Assembly (NCBI GenBank): GCA_001574975.1
Contig: KQ965847.1
Span: 1-64,000, forward strand
DNA: 64,000 bases
From: Gonapodya prolifera JEL478
Lineage: Eukaryota > Monoblepharomycota > Monoblepharidomycetes > Monoblepharidales > Gonapodyaceae
Direction of reading: 5' to 3'
Below are positions 23,695-35,639 of the stretch, piece after piece. Numbering within the stretch: the stretch's first letter is position 1; every line of letters starts with the position of its first letter. A program made the position numbers and the translations under genes. The notes beneath the pieces were generated by a model that had not been told where the DNA came from, searched no databases, and saw only the letters and a program-made list of their open reading frames with translations.

Positions 23695-26206
23695 GCTGTG
23701 AGCCATGATTGTGGTTGTTGTGGGGCATTGCTTTCTTCGTTTGGAACTTTGGTGCGGCGAGATGACGTCGACGTTGTGACGTGAGCACCCAGCGGACACG
23801 GCCCCGGCAAAGGAGCAAAAGGACCTGAGGTCGCTCGAAGAACAAAGGAATTTGGACTTTCTAATTCTCACACTTTCTGCTGTTGGTCTATTTTGAAGTC
23901 TTCTTCGTGGCTGGAAACACGTAATGATAAATAGGTATAAAAGAGTCTTGGGATAGTAATCGTATTTGTTTGTATTCTCTTGCTTGATAGGACAAAATCG
24001 TGTAGCTAGTAGCTCCGATTTGATACTGATAAATGAAAAGACCCCAGCTTATAGCAAGGCGTGTCAGAACAGTCAAATAAGAGAAGGGCGCAATGTACGA
24101 ACTTATGTGTCAAAGCGACAGCTTCGGGGCGGTCTGATTACATTAATCAGCAGACGCGCCACGGTTGTCGCTTTGCTCTAAACCCCCGCCACCTGGAGTG
24201 AATTGAGTAGCGCAAAATATGAATCAGACATTTGCTTCTCAGATTTGTCTGCATGTCACAATATGAAGTCGACGAGCATCAATCCCACTATGACGTGATG
24301 TCACTATATTTCAGTATCAACGCACACTAGCTCGCCAGTCTCAAATGCCAGTGGTCGTAGAGTGGCCAAAATTCACTTAGCATTTCTCTAAATGTGCCAA
24401 ACAGCGACATCCAGATGTCACAATAGCTCGGAGACCAAAAGTAGAAGAAAGCATCTGTGGTGCTCTTAAATTTGCCAAAATCAACGTCCAGTTGTCACAA
24501 TAACTCGGAGAGCCAAAATTCTGGGTGGGTAGATTTATGTTGTCATCAAACCTTGAGTCGGCTCAAAAGGTACCTACGCTTGTTCTTTGAGCGCTTGTTC
24601 TTTGAGAATATTAACGTTGCTTATGTAAAGCTGCCTACCAACGAGCAAAGCGAGTATATCCTTTCTAAGGGCAGTCGAAGGAAAAAGAAATGGTACTTAT
24701 TAGACACTATTCTCAGACAAGCTGGGCAAGTTTCGTCACTGGCGCTGAGAATCAAACAGGCACGTCGACACCTTTTCAAAACTCAGGCACCAGTGCAACG
24801 GGGGTAGCTAATGGGGGGGGGAAAATTGTTGAGTTCAAAGAACCTTGGTATTGGCCAAGATCCGGCGTCAACAGAAAAGGAAGTGAGTCTCCTCAAGCCT
24901 TCAGTGCCAATTGCAGTGGGAGCGGGGACACCGCCATTAGGGCTTCACAAATTTGCGTGCATTAATTTTACAAAGTCAAGTAACGTAATGCTCATATGAT
25001 GTCAGAGAGAATTCGACTGGCACATTGTAGAAGCATTGACGGAAGGAGCCGGCGGAATGTGGCATACTCCGTCAGCAGTGATTTGAAAACTATGACTATT
25101 GGTACAAGCCACCAAAAAAATCTCAGTGGGAACAACAATGAGAGACCTTTGGCAACGACACTGATCGATGGAAGGCAACCACCAGCATGTCGCAATGCAA
25201 GCCAACGCTCGGAGCACATACCACATCGCAAAATTGGGTCAAAGGCACGGTGTGGTCGAGCATTTAAAAAGGACACGCCCGGCAGACTAGGGTCTAACAA
25301 TAAAATTGGGATGAAAGCGCAAAGGTTGTGACTTATTTGTTACTAGCTAGGGACCTCAGTGGTAGCACGACGATTCTCCAGAATGACACAAATCGCTCTT
25401 GGACTAAACATTACAGATCAAGATATTCTGCGGTGACGTCACAACCCCCTGAGAAGCATGACAGGAGAAAGCACTGTGGCAACATACAAAATAGCTACGA
25501 TTGGACGATGAGAAAGGGCGTGGAGGTAGTGTTATTGATGGTTCAAGTTGGCTTGGGTTCAAAAGGGTGTATTACAGCTTAGTTGCCAGAGTATGGCTCT
25601 GATCACCGATGACATCACAAAATAAGCCAGATCAGACTGTCTTACTTGTTACGATGTCCAAAAAATCACATAATTCAGGAAATTGCGAGTAAGAGCAGGG
25701 TGAAAAGGACACGTTCGGTAATTGTCTGAGGCACTGAAAGCAGCTTTTTTTTATAGATAGTATTTTGTAGGTAAGTTTCTCCAGTCGTGAGACTACCCTT
25801 CGCCCCGCGCTGATTCTAAAAAATGTTCTCGGACAAAAGAGGAAAACTTTCGTTGCAGTCACTGTTGGAACTGTTGGAACTCAGGCGGAATCCACTGCCA
25901 CATCACAGCACATTATCGCACAAGTAGCCATTCTGACATTTTGACCCTTCCATTCTTCACTGCTTGGTCGACACCCCCGACCCGCCTCTTTAGCGTTACC
26001 GTCGCGACAAGCTCATGTGTGCTCCCCCTTATCATTCCTCCTACAGCAATCAAGGAAAAATTATAGGTCGCACAGCTCCGGCAACTTTCCATACTATTTG
26101 GGTGGCAATTACGTTTTACCAAAATGTAGAATTTGAGGGTTGATACTTTAATTTCTACGTGTCGACGCTCAATTGCAACAGCACTACAAAGAATGAAGAA
26201 TTTTCG
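23695..26206. other. Gene-poor, repeat-bearing interval
   Basis: Lower-GC DNA. It contains two copies (about 24403-24440 and 24474-24535) of a short motif with the shared core TCACAATA(G/A)CTCGGAGA, which recurs in the opposite orientation at 38.3, 38.5 and 41.7 kb. An open frame at 24457-24807 shows no recognisable domain and looks incidental. A promoter-like block at about 25967-26066 resembles one at 28108-28215. No RNA gene is recognised. Confidence 0.45.
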
Positions 26207-27018
26207 CTAATTTCGTGTGGCATGCAGGAAGATGAACCACAAATGATCTAGAACTCTCGTGTCAAACGTCATCCGTTTACTTTTTGATCGTGCCAGACTG
26301 ATTGGTGCTCTGAATGCTTGTTGAGACTCGAACATTTTGGACCTCACGTACAACACAATCGTTGGTACATGTTCAGGCGGCGCAAAGTGGACGGTTACCC
26401 TATCGATCCCACAAATCAAGAGGGTTCCTTGCCGCAGTTCCATGGCGCGACACACCAATTCCTCAATGTCCTCTGCCTTCCACACCTCTTTCTTACCAAG
26501 ACTTGGAGGCTTGTAGTACAGAGATAGTTCTTCAAACAGACCACATGGTCAATGGCTCATTCAAATTCCGAAAAGACTGCGTCATGTGTGGGGCAGAAGA
26601 TGGGAAATGAGAGGGTGTCGGGTTTGTTGCTCTCAATGAAAGAGGTGCGTTTGTCTCATGTGGATGTACAAGGACCTTATCCCGGAGGCCTCCAAGCAAT
26701 GAATTCGAGGTTCCGTGCAGACTGACTCCCGTCAAGACGTGATACATTGTGATGTGCAGTCAACACGTTGTATCCAGGCAGATCGCTCTTTCCATCCGTA
26801 CAGTGGATTTTGAAAAGACGACCATCGAGTGTATCAACATCAATGTTGATTCCTGGTCTCCGATCCTTCCACATCAAAACCTCGGCTGTTTCGCGCCAAG
26901 ATCTGCAAACTGCAGCCAGCCGTGAGAAGACGTGACCTGGCTCAAAATCCCGAAAATGAAGCAGAGAACTTCCGGGCGTGGGAGGAGGGCCCAAGTTTCT
27001 TCGACCACCTTGCTGCAC
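26207..27018 (-). CDS. F-box protein, probable 5' exons missing
   Basis: An F-box is visible across a frame change: VVEETWALLPRPEVLCFIFG then RLAAVCRSWRETAEVLMWKD, matching LPxEVLxxIFxxL..aavCrsWretaepLLWkD. The C-terminal part (NVLTAHHNVSRLDGSQSARN; ELSLYYKPPSLGKKEVWKAE; HFAPPEHVPTIVLYVRS) ends at 26207. F-box proteins present substrates to SCF ubiquitin ligases via Skp1. The region after the box has no recognised repeat. One or two short introns are needed at about 26.93 and 26.6 kb. The start is uncertain, and the open stretch 27041-27877 on the same strand may contribute exons. Confidence 0.55.
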
Positions 27019-27040
27019 TCGTTTTAGAAGTTGTCGACGA

Positions 27041-27998
27041 CTACTGGGGTGAAAATCGGGGATCTGTACATTGTTCGAGACAGAGAGATGGAATTTTGTA
27101 GACCGATTCCTTGGTGACTGCTTGAAGATTGGAAACTTCAGGGCTGCGCGAAAAATGGGTTCTGGAAACAGTATTCACCTGGTAAACAGTACCGACGGGT
27201 CCACCGTGACCATTGACGCTAGCTGGTCCCGCCACACGTGAAGGTTTGTTGCCGATATATTTCGCACGAGCAACGGTGACTCCTGGTTTAGCAGGGCCGT
27301 TCCTGGTTTTATAGCGCAGGGGCTGGTAGGGACTATTTACCGTACATCTCTGGTAGATTCTCGAACGTCGGACTGCAGAAGTTCGTAATTTACAAGCCCG
27401 AATTTGATGGACAACACAAGCAACCAACAACGAACCGATTTCACAACATCTGCTTTCCCTCCGTTCAATCGCCTGGAGCGGCGCGGCAACTCGAGTGGAG
27501 GAGTGTAACGGAGAGGAGAGAAAAGTGGTCCTCGGTGCCTCTGGTTTACCAGGATGTCGCCACGGGGAGCGGTGCCACTCGGATGGGCTTTGCGACGTCT
27601 TTCTTCCGACGTTTACCATCGATTTCGGCGCTTTAGTCGATGATGCTCCGGCGGGGGTGTTTGGCGGCTGGAAACGGCCAATCGACGAGTGGTGAATGCT
27701 GGGCGACTGTTCTGCTTCCTTTGGTAGTGATGGCAGGTGCGGCCTTCTGCTCTCGTTTAGAGCCGGCGATGTCCGATGCCTGCGCGTCCGAGAAAGTGCC
27801 CATCGCGAACGGCGCGATGGAGTGGGAAATCGAAATGGTGCTTGGAGAACTGTTGCGAGGGCGGTACCTTTGGTCAAAGTGGACAGAGGGCAGCACTTGA
27901 CCAGAACTCTTGCCTAAAATCAAACGATTCGGAGATGAATACATTAGTATATTGCATAGCTCACACCTCGCTTTCTTTGTCAGACAGATGTAAGTCAT
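27041..27998 (-). CDS. Uncharacterised open region upstream of the F-box gene
   Basis: A 278-codon frame (27877-27041) and an overlapping one starting at 27822 or so (MGTFSDAQASDIAGSKREQK) share this DNA. Composition is Ser/Pro/Arg-rich and no domain is recognised. The second frame looks more protein-like near its start, whereas the first is longer. It could hold 5' exons of the F-box gene or a separate small gene. Low confidence in any product. Confidence 0.25.
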
Positions 27999-28356
27999 GA
28001 CCCACCGAGGAGAAGCACAACGTACTGCTCCTCCAGTGTGGTCACCCAGGTCATAGCGTGCTTTTCGTAATGTGTCAATAATTCAGCCCTTCCTACCTTT
28101 CCTGTGAGGTCGACACTGTCGACCCGTCGTATTGAGCTTTACCGTCTCGGATTAGCTCGCTCGTGCTCCCATAATCAATTCCTCCCTGGCACTAGCCACT
28201 CAAAGAAAATTATCGATTGACACAATACAGGAAATGGTTGTACTGCGACATGAGAGTATTATACATCCGGCTGCAGGCGACGACGACACGACGAGAGCGG
28301 GTCCAAATTAAAGAGGGCGCCTACTTCCACCCATGCCGTCCAGGGCGGGAGAGCGT

Positions 28357-28579
28357 CTACTTGGTGCCGTTGAGTTTCTCGGCTTCGGCTTGGGAGATGA
28401 CCTGGTGATGCGTGAGGCAAGAGTTCGTCAGAAACCAAAGTCACTCGACTGCAGTCAGTGGGGCTCAAGGCACCCCTCATTTTACGACCCACCTTGACAT
28501 GCTCATCGGGCTTCTTGGGAGATGGCAAATCCGCTGCGCTGACGCTCTGTTTCTCGTACGACTGGACTTCTTCGTCCAT
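28357..28579 (-). CDS. Small two-exon hydrophilic protein (43 aa)
   Basis: Exon 1 (28579-28493) encodes MDEEVQSYEKQSVSAADLPS and then PKKPDEHVK. A GTGGGT..CCAG intron of 91 nt follows, and exon 2 (28401-28357) adds VISQAEAEKLNGTK and a stop; the phase is 0. The product is highly charged with no membrane segment. A small upstream open stretch (MYSQGFKHGDKKSGGGK, about 28.79 kb) could be a leader or a separate exon but does not join in frame. The family is not recognised. The clean splice and good 3' exon favour a real gene. Confidence 0.45.
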
Positions 28580-29951
28580 TGAGCCCCTGGTGTGTGGGCG
28601 GGTAGAAGATGGTGTGTGATGATGACAGAGGAGTCGACAAAGTATAGATTGATAGAGACGGACCAGTTCGCTAGAGGAAAGGTGGCGTGTCAGTGTTCAA
28701 GATAGATTCCCAAGCAAGAGAGAGTTGGAGCGAGATGACCCACCCTTTCCACCACCGGACTTCTTATCACCGTGCTTGAATCCTTGGCTGTACATTCAAG
28801 TGAATTCGTTCAAGAACGTTTCAGGTACGGTACGGTTGGAAGTCCATCGAAAGCGGTCGAATCGGCGATGGTTGAGCCGAACGTCTCAGCACGCGGCATC
28901 GAAGTCAGAAAGGGACGCTCAAGTCTCACCGGTCGTGTCTGTTCCATCGCCATTCCAGGCCGCGTCGACAACGGGGTGTGTCGGTGGATTGAGGGGAGAG
29001 AGAGGGGAGGGAGGATCATTCGCACCGAGCGAGGAACGCGACGTCGAGTGTAACGGGCATGAGAAGACGCACCTGTCCTGGTCCTTCGGTGCCGTGTGCG
29101 GGAGTGATTTCGTCATGTTGCGTGTTGTGTGTGTTCGTGTTTGGGTGACTTGGGAGGGGATGTCGGTTGCCGTGACACAGTGGCGCAGCTCCAAGTGACT
29201 CATCTCTAAATGGAAATGCTGCAACCAATTCTCTAGCCTTAAGATTATTCTGGAGCCGAAACACTTGACTCGAAGAGCTCTGGACCTCATCCCACAACCG
29301 TCTCGACGAAAATTAGTTGAAATCGCACAAAGGATAACCGTTTGGCCGAATGGCCCTCAAGGATCTTCACCCCTGCTATAGCTATAGCTTGCGTCTGTTT
29401 TTTTTTCCTACGCCATGTTGCTGGTGAGCATATTCGTTGACTCGACCTAAAACGCTTGCGCAGCCTGTCGATCATATATGCTCCACGATCCAATTGAGGA
29501 CATGTCTTCTAGTGCCGCACTGCACTTTCCGTAATTTAAGTTCTTCTGCCGCTCTTCGTTCCATCAGGATGAGATCCCAGGTAATCAAGTACAGCACCTG
29601 GCGGGAGAACCGACCAGCACCAGCCAACCAAATTATACCGCTGTTAACCCGGTCATCTATCCCGCTAAGGCTATGCGCTCTAATTATCGCCTTTTTCTTT
29701 TCCGTGTCCGATTCCTCCCCAAATGTGTCCCGGCCCCATCATTCAGGTAGAGAGGCTCGGCTTTTCTCCCCCAAAGATCAAATCACTGACACTCCCACAC
29801 AGTCAGTCCGAAAGAAAAGTACATTCGTACAATTTAAAGAAAACCGATACCTTATATTTCTTGTCTAAAAGTGTTCCCGATATGGACCGGAACCACCACC
29901 TTTGCACCTGGGCTCCTCGCTCGGCACTTCTTTTGGCACCACAATCCATCC
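28580..29951. other. Interval without a firm gene
   Basis: Several open stretches on both strands (for example a minus-strand start MTKSLPHTAPKDQDR near 29.11 kb followed by GTGCGT) are not backed by domains or a consistent splice pattern. It includes the upstream region of the multi-helix gene that begins at 29952, with AT-rich sequence near 29.8 kb. Confidence 0.35.
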
Positions 29952-31473
29952 ATGTCCAGTCCCGTTCCCACATCTCCTGCCACGAGCGCCATCCCGGACT
30001 ACCTCCGCGACTACTCACTGGGCTGGTCACCCTGGGCCGCCGTCGCTGCCGGGATCCTGTACCTCCTCGCCGGAATCTATCTCGGCTTCACCATCGGCCG
30101 ACTGGGAAACGGGATCGTCCTTGCGACGCGATTTGTACTCTTCTGCGCAGGTGAGCTTTGCTATGACGGATGGCTGGAATATCCAGAATTCATGCGCCAT
30201 ATGTTTTAACCCCCGCAACGTGAACAGCGAGGATCGGCGCGTATGCACTCCGGGCCCTACTCCCTTCACGGTTTAGCACCCTTCTTTACATTGTCTACTG
30301 GTCCGTGTTCCTCACCGGAAACGGTCTCTTCGTCTCGGCGTGGAACGCGACGAGCTTTGCATGGGTGGACCGAGCATTCGCTGCCGGTCTGGGACTCGTG
30401 ATGACTGCAGACGAGGCGGAAGAGTGGAAGAGGAGGCTGCGATGGTTCCAGGCAGGTGAGTGAGGGGTGCGCCGAAGTAATATTAACATGTCCCTGGCTT
30501 GACGGCAAACCCCTCCCGACGTCGCAGCAATTGAGTTCATTATCCTCGCTGGCGTTGCGCTCGGGGTCGCCGGTGTGTGCATTCGGTTCACAGGTGGACC
30601 AAATATCCAGGGCCACGGAATCGTCCTCTTCATTGCAATCGGTTTCACCTGTGTCGCCGGCACCATCGGATTCTCCCGTGTCGGTGGACTCTCGTCCCCA
30701 GAAAAACTTCTTGGATGGTCCAAGGAGTTCATGAGCAGGGAGTACGAGATGCGGCGAATTCGACTTGCGGCCGACCAGCAACGAGCAGACCGTGAGCACG
30801 AAGAAGGGACGTCCTCCAGTGGGATGTCGGGGTCGACAGCTCACGTCTCGGGTTGGAGTCAGCGAGGAAGGAGACCGAGAGAAGACGCGTTCCTGTTTCT
30901 TGATGCGGCAAAGCGGTTGCGGAAGGTGTGTAACAGACGACAGCATGTCATTCCAACCTACCGTCACCTCATTTCGATCTAATGCCCCGTCTTACGTCAC
31001 GCCATGCAGATAATTATATTCCGTCTCTTTCCGAGTGGCTTGCTCTTCGGTGCCAGGCTCGTGTACCAGCCATTTACAGTTCCTGAGGACCGGGTGAAGG
31101 AACCTGCCTATGCAGAAGTGCCATACTACGTACTCGTGGTTGGATTCGGTGAGTTATCGTCGTCCACGTGTGTTAAACTCGTTCTTCCTGCATTTGGGGC
31201 TCATACTTTTGTGATCCCAAACCCCTGCGTGTGTCATACCGTCCCCTGATGATTAAATCTGCAACAGAACTTGCTGCACTGGCAGTGCTCAGTGTGCCTT
31301 GGGACACTCTCGGTTTCCTCGAAGTACCTCGACTAGCGGATCGCCTCTCGGGAAGCTCTGAAGCACCCGACTGTCGCAATATCGAAGGTCAACCATATCC
31401 CCGAGGGGTCTCCGGAGTGCCACTTGTTGAAAGCACCGGCGAGTACCCGATGCATATCCCACCGGCGCGATGA
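29952..31473 (+). CDS. Multi-helix membrane protein, family B copy 1
   Basis: Spliced from the ATG at 29952 (MSSPVPTSPATSAIPDYLRD). Helices: WAAVAAGILYLLAGIYLGF; TLLYIVYWSVFLTGNGLFVS; IIIFRLFPSGLLFGARL; FIILAGVALGVAGVCI; GIVLFIAIGFTCVAGTIGF; YYVLVVGFGELAALAVLSV. A cytoplasmic loop with KLLGWSKEFMSREYEMRRI and a Gly/Ser-rich stretch precedes DAFLFLDAAKRLRK. Four introns each fall at loop-helix borders. The product is 60-70 percent similar by eye to its neighbour at 31826, so the pair is a tandem duplication. No named family is recognised; the topology fits a receptor or transporter in the plasma membrane. Confidence 0.7.
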
Positions 31474-31825
31474 GCCTGGTTCGGCGTTACGGTTAGGGGG
31501 CAAAGGGACAATCATCCTTTCGTGTCGTGGGACTTGCAAAAGTTGGTCAACGTGTGTTTTTTGAGGGCGTGTGCGGAAAAATATTCGTTTGGAAACATAG
31601 TGTTCTACCTGTGAATGGTTCTCGGTATTACGATTCTAATTTGTGAAGTACTGGTGGAAATCTGCTGTAATTTGACAACTCAAGAAACGTCGCACATACT
31701 CGATTTCTCAAATAGCTTAAAGTAAGAAAATAACATTTCCCTTTTGTTGTGGGGGTTGTACCTTCAGCATGTTTGTTTTGCTTGCTGGTGTGGAAACTCC
31801 TCCCCCGCAAAAATCGCAATAATCG

Positions 31826-33360
31826 ATGGACACTCCGACGTCCCCTCCTTCACCTTCGACCGGAATTCCCGACTCTCTCCGTGACTTCTCACTCGGATGG
31901 TCACCCTGGGCCGCCATCGCTGCCGCGGTGATTTATTTCTTCGCTGCAGGATGGCTTGGCTTCACGCTAGTACGGGTGGGAAAAGGCATCACCCTCGCTG
32001 GACGATGGGTCCTCTTTTGCACAGGTGAGCTCGATACCTTCGCTACGAAAGAGCGGTCATTCTGCCATCATTCCACCGCTTCTTTTTCGTTGCCCACTCA
32101 AAACTATAATCGTGGTCCAAAGCCCGAATCGCCGCGTACGCCATCCGGGCGTTTCTGCCGTCTCAATTCCGTCCCGCTCTGTACATCGCCTACTGGTCCG
32201 TGTTCGTGTCTGGCAATGGGCTCTTTATCTCCGCGTGGAACCGGTCGGTGTTCGCCTGGACGGACCGCACCATGGCCGGGGGAATCGGGCTTGCGACGAC
32301 GAGGGCAGAAGCGTCGAGCTGGAGGAAGAGGTTTCTCGTCTTCCGAATAGGTGAGAGACCGCTTATAGCGGAGAGATTCACGAGTTCATTACACCATATA
32401 ATTTCGGTTCTCTCTTCCCACTACTGCATAGTAATTGACCTCCTCACTCTAATTGGCGTCGCATTGGGCGTTGTGGGTGTCGTCAGTCGATTCCGAGGCG
32501 GCCCCAACATCCAAGGCCACGGCATCGTCATGTTCATTTGCATCGGGCTGGGGTGCATCGCCGGCGTGATCGGGTTCGCCCGCGTGGGGGGCCTCTCGTC
32601 CCCGGAAAAGCTCCTCGGCTGGTCCAAGGAGCTCATGAATCGGGACTTGGAACTTCAGGAGATTCGGGAGGCCGCGGCCCGGCAGCGGTGGGAGCACGAG
32701 CACGAGACCGGGTCCACAAGTGGGATGTCGGGATCCACGGCGCAGGCTTCGAGTCGGACCCAGAGTACGTGGAGGGCGAGGGAAGATGCGTATTTGTTTC
32801 TCGACGCGGCGAAGCGACTGCGAAAAGTGGGTACATCAGGCGTTGCGTCCCTTCACGTTGAACCCATTTGTTCATAACTTGCACTATCTGATAGATTGTG
32901 CTGTTTCGTTTGCTTCCTTGTGGAGCGTTCTTCGCAGCCAGGCTCTTTTACCAGCCCTACACCGTTCCCGCCGACAGAGTCACGGACCCCGCGTACGCAG
33001 AACCTCCGTACTATGCACTGGTAGTAGGTTTCGGTGAGTGCATGTATTCTTCTTGTTATCTCATAATTGCCAGACTAATGCCGGATGCCGCTTGCATGCT
33101 TCCTTGCCTGACCCCGCCCGGCGCCTACAGAACTCATCGCTTTGGCATTCATCAGCGTGCCCTGGGACGCCTTCGCTTTTCTCGAGCTCCCAAGCCTGGC
33201 CGAAAAGCTCGACGGCCGACGCCCATCCGCATCCGCCAACACCCGCGAGAACGATCCCGACCTGCACGTGTCCGACTCCCGGCCGGCTATGTTCGGCACG
33301 CCTTCAAGCCCTGCTCGTGGTGTGAATCCAGTGCAAGTGCAGGCCTCACCGACTCGATGA
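31826..33360 (+). CDS. Multi-helix membrane protein, family B copy 2
   Basis: The start at 31826 (MDTPTSPPSPSTGIPDSLRD) and exon order are the same as in the copy at 29952: WAAIAAAVIYFFAAGWLGF, ALYIAYWSVFVSGNGLFIS, LIGVALGVVGVVSRFRGGPN, GIVMFICIGLGCIAGVIGF, IVLFRLLPCGAFFAARLFY and LIALAFISVPWDAFAF, ending at 33360. Shared blocks include GGPNIQGHGIV and VGGLSSPEKLLGWSKE, both in the loop before helices five to six. Intron positions match, so the duplication came after intron gain. The Ser-rich C-tail differs most. Function unknown, as for copy 1. Confidence 0.7.
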
Positions 33361-33716
33361 GTGAGTCGGTCTGATCCAGGGACGTGTCGACTTGTGGTGG
33401 ATCGAGGGGACGTATTCTTGATGGAGTTTTGGGTGAAATGCTGCGCTTTGATCCTCCACCACAACACTACAAAACCAACCACGACTGAAAATGCATTATG
33501 TATCAACTAACTTGAAACTACTTTGACTACTACAATAAGCAAAATTTTTGACTTGAGATGACCTTATAAAACGCCGAATAGCGAAACATAATTTTCCCTG
33601 GGTATTCTCTTCCCCATAGTTCAGAGAAAAGCGGTATTCGGTATTAGTTGAAGGAGCGGCCGATATTTTGTGGGTCTGCCCAGGGGCTGGAACCCAAGAA
33701 TAGTTGCCTTCCGCGA

Positions 33717-35393
33717 TCACGTTCGCGATATCCACCGAAACACCGTCTTTGCCCTCTGGGCCACTACCGCCGCCCACTTGCTTCCCTCGTACACTGGCGG
33801 GACGTGATGCGAACTGACGGCCGAAAGCGCCGACGTGCTCGCCGAGCTGACGAAGGATCTTTCTCCGATGGAGATTGACGAGACCCGCTTGTGCTGGAGG
33901 TGCAGGTACATGTGCGGGCTGAGCGGGTCGGTCGGTGATAGGATGGCGGTCTGCGTTTGCATTTGCATTTGCGGCTGCGTCTGTGTTTGATGTGACTGTG
34001 CAAGTGCAAGTGCTTGAGCAGATGGCAACGGCGGCGGCGCTGGGGAGCGGGGAGAGACGGCCAGGATGCGCTTCTGGTGCAGTTCGGCCGCCGAGAAAGC
34101 TGACAATGGTCTTGTCGACGAGAACGACGTGGATCCGGACAGGCCGGCGTCGGTGTCGTTGTTGAGGATTTGGAGGATCAGGAGGGAGACTTTACGCGCG
34201 GTCGGGTCGAGGGTGAAGAAGGCGAGGGCGTTGAGGAGGCCGCCGAGTGTCAGTGCGACCTCTGGGAAGGGTGGGAGGGACGGGGTCAGGTTGAGGGGTG
34301 GCAGGCAAGAAAAACGAGACTGAATTGTGATGTGGGCCTCGTCGGCATTCCCGACGTGCATCTCAGCTCACCTCCGACGATTTGGATTGCTGGTGAACCC
34401 GCGACCATGGCTATGAGGGCAAGACCTCCAGTGGCGAACATGATAATGGGGTACTGATTTGAAGATACGGTGGTCAACGTTGGTCGACAAACCACGTGCA
34501 TTCGGCGATCTGAGAAGAAACTCTCACCATGATGAGCCGCACAGACAACAAATTGGCGTCTTTGCGCACATCTGCACTCGACGCCATGATCCCATCCTCA
34601 GGGACTCGGAGACTCTCTGGAATATCCTTTGTTTTCCGCGACGTTCTGGAGATGACAGTGATGGCCACGAGAATCATAGAGACGACAAAGGCGAATCCGA
34701 GACCGATGATCATGATAAAGGCTTGTTTTTCTGCATCGGCGTGTGATTTCTCGCATACCTCGATACCGCCACTGGTCATAGTGGAAGAGAAGTGGGTCAA
34801 TTGATTCAATAAAGTTCTTGTACGAATGGAGTAGAACACTTACTTGAAAGCAGCAACGATCCCGCCAAGCACGAAGCATATGGTTGTAATAGAGAGAATA
34901 ACAGCCTCTCCCAAACTAGTAAGCTCCGGCTGGTTGAGGACCAGTGACCGGAAGAGGACCACACACACGAGAAGGGCACTATAGTTCTCGGCACCAAATC
35001 CTCCGACCTGGAAGAAAAGATCGACTCTACAGGTAGAAACAAGCTTAAAATGGTACCTGCGTGTCTACTCTTTGAATTAAATTTGGCCCACCTGCATCCG
35101 ATCCCTGTTGTTGCCGGAGCCGTCAGGTATTGGACCAGCCACGACGAAAGTGCCATCGCGTTGAACATGAACATGGCAAAGATCAGCCGATGCAAGGTGC
35201 GTCTGAGATTTTGGATGCGCATGCTGTGTGGTTCCGTTTTTGAGGGGAGCTGTCAAACATGGGCACGGACGGAGTCAGGGACAAGCAGTAGTTACCCGGC
35301 GGCGACCGCGTAGAAAGCCATCACGGTGACATCTGCCAGCACGGAGATGGAGACCGGAATCGCGTAGTAGCGTGCGCGCGTCTGCCTGTCCAT
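33717..35393 (-). CDS. Seven-helix receptor-like membrane protein, family A copy 2
   Basis: The start at 35393 (MDRQTRARYYAIPVSISVLA) mirrors MDRRANAGYLAAPIAVSVLA of the gene at 22151. Helix exons correspond one to one: LAMFMFNAMALSSWLV, ENYSALLVCVVLFRSLVLN, LGEAVILSITTICFVLGGIV, IIGLGFAFVVSMILVAITVI, YPIIMFATGGLALIAMVAG, LTLGGLLNALAFFTLDPTAR. A loop with ISRTSRKTKDIPESLRVPE and DANLLSVRLIM precedes helix 6. The tail carries a Gln/Thr-rich low-complexity run (QTQTQPQMQMQTQT). It is on the opposite strand to copy 1, with the family B pair between the two. This is a probable sensor of the same type with a different tail. Confidence 0.7.
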
Positions 35394-35639
35394 GGCTCAA
35401 GTGCTGGAGAATCCGGACGTCGGGATGCGGGTGCCCGTCTGCGGTCAGCACCTCATTACTCCGTCACCCAAAACAGGACAAATTGGAGCGGCAGTCAAAC
35501 ATCTTTCCTGTCACCAACAAAGCCGGTAATCTGTGCGTAGCTGACCTTGGAAGAGGGGATATGGGTTCTGGAAGGGGAAGAAGAGCGAGGTTAAGGGTGA
35601 ACTCATTGGAAGCACATCTTTTACTTTGGAAACAGTACT

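Noticed and set aside
24457-24807. Transposase or other element gene at 24.5 kb
   Set aside because: The 116-codon frame has no recognisable motif and no terminal repeats.
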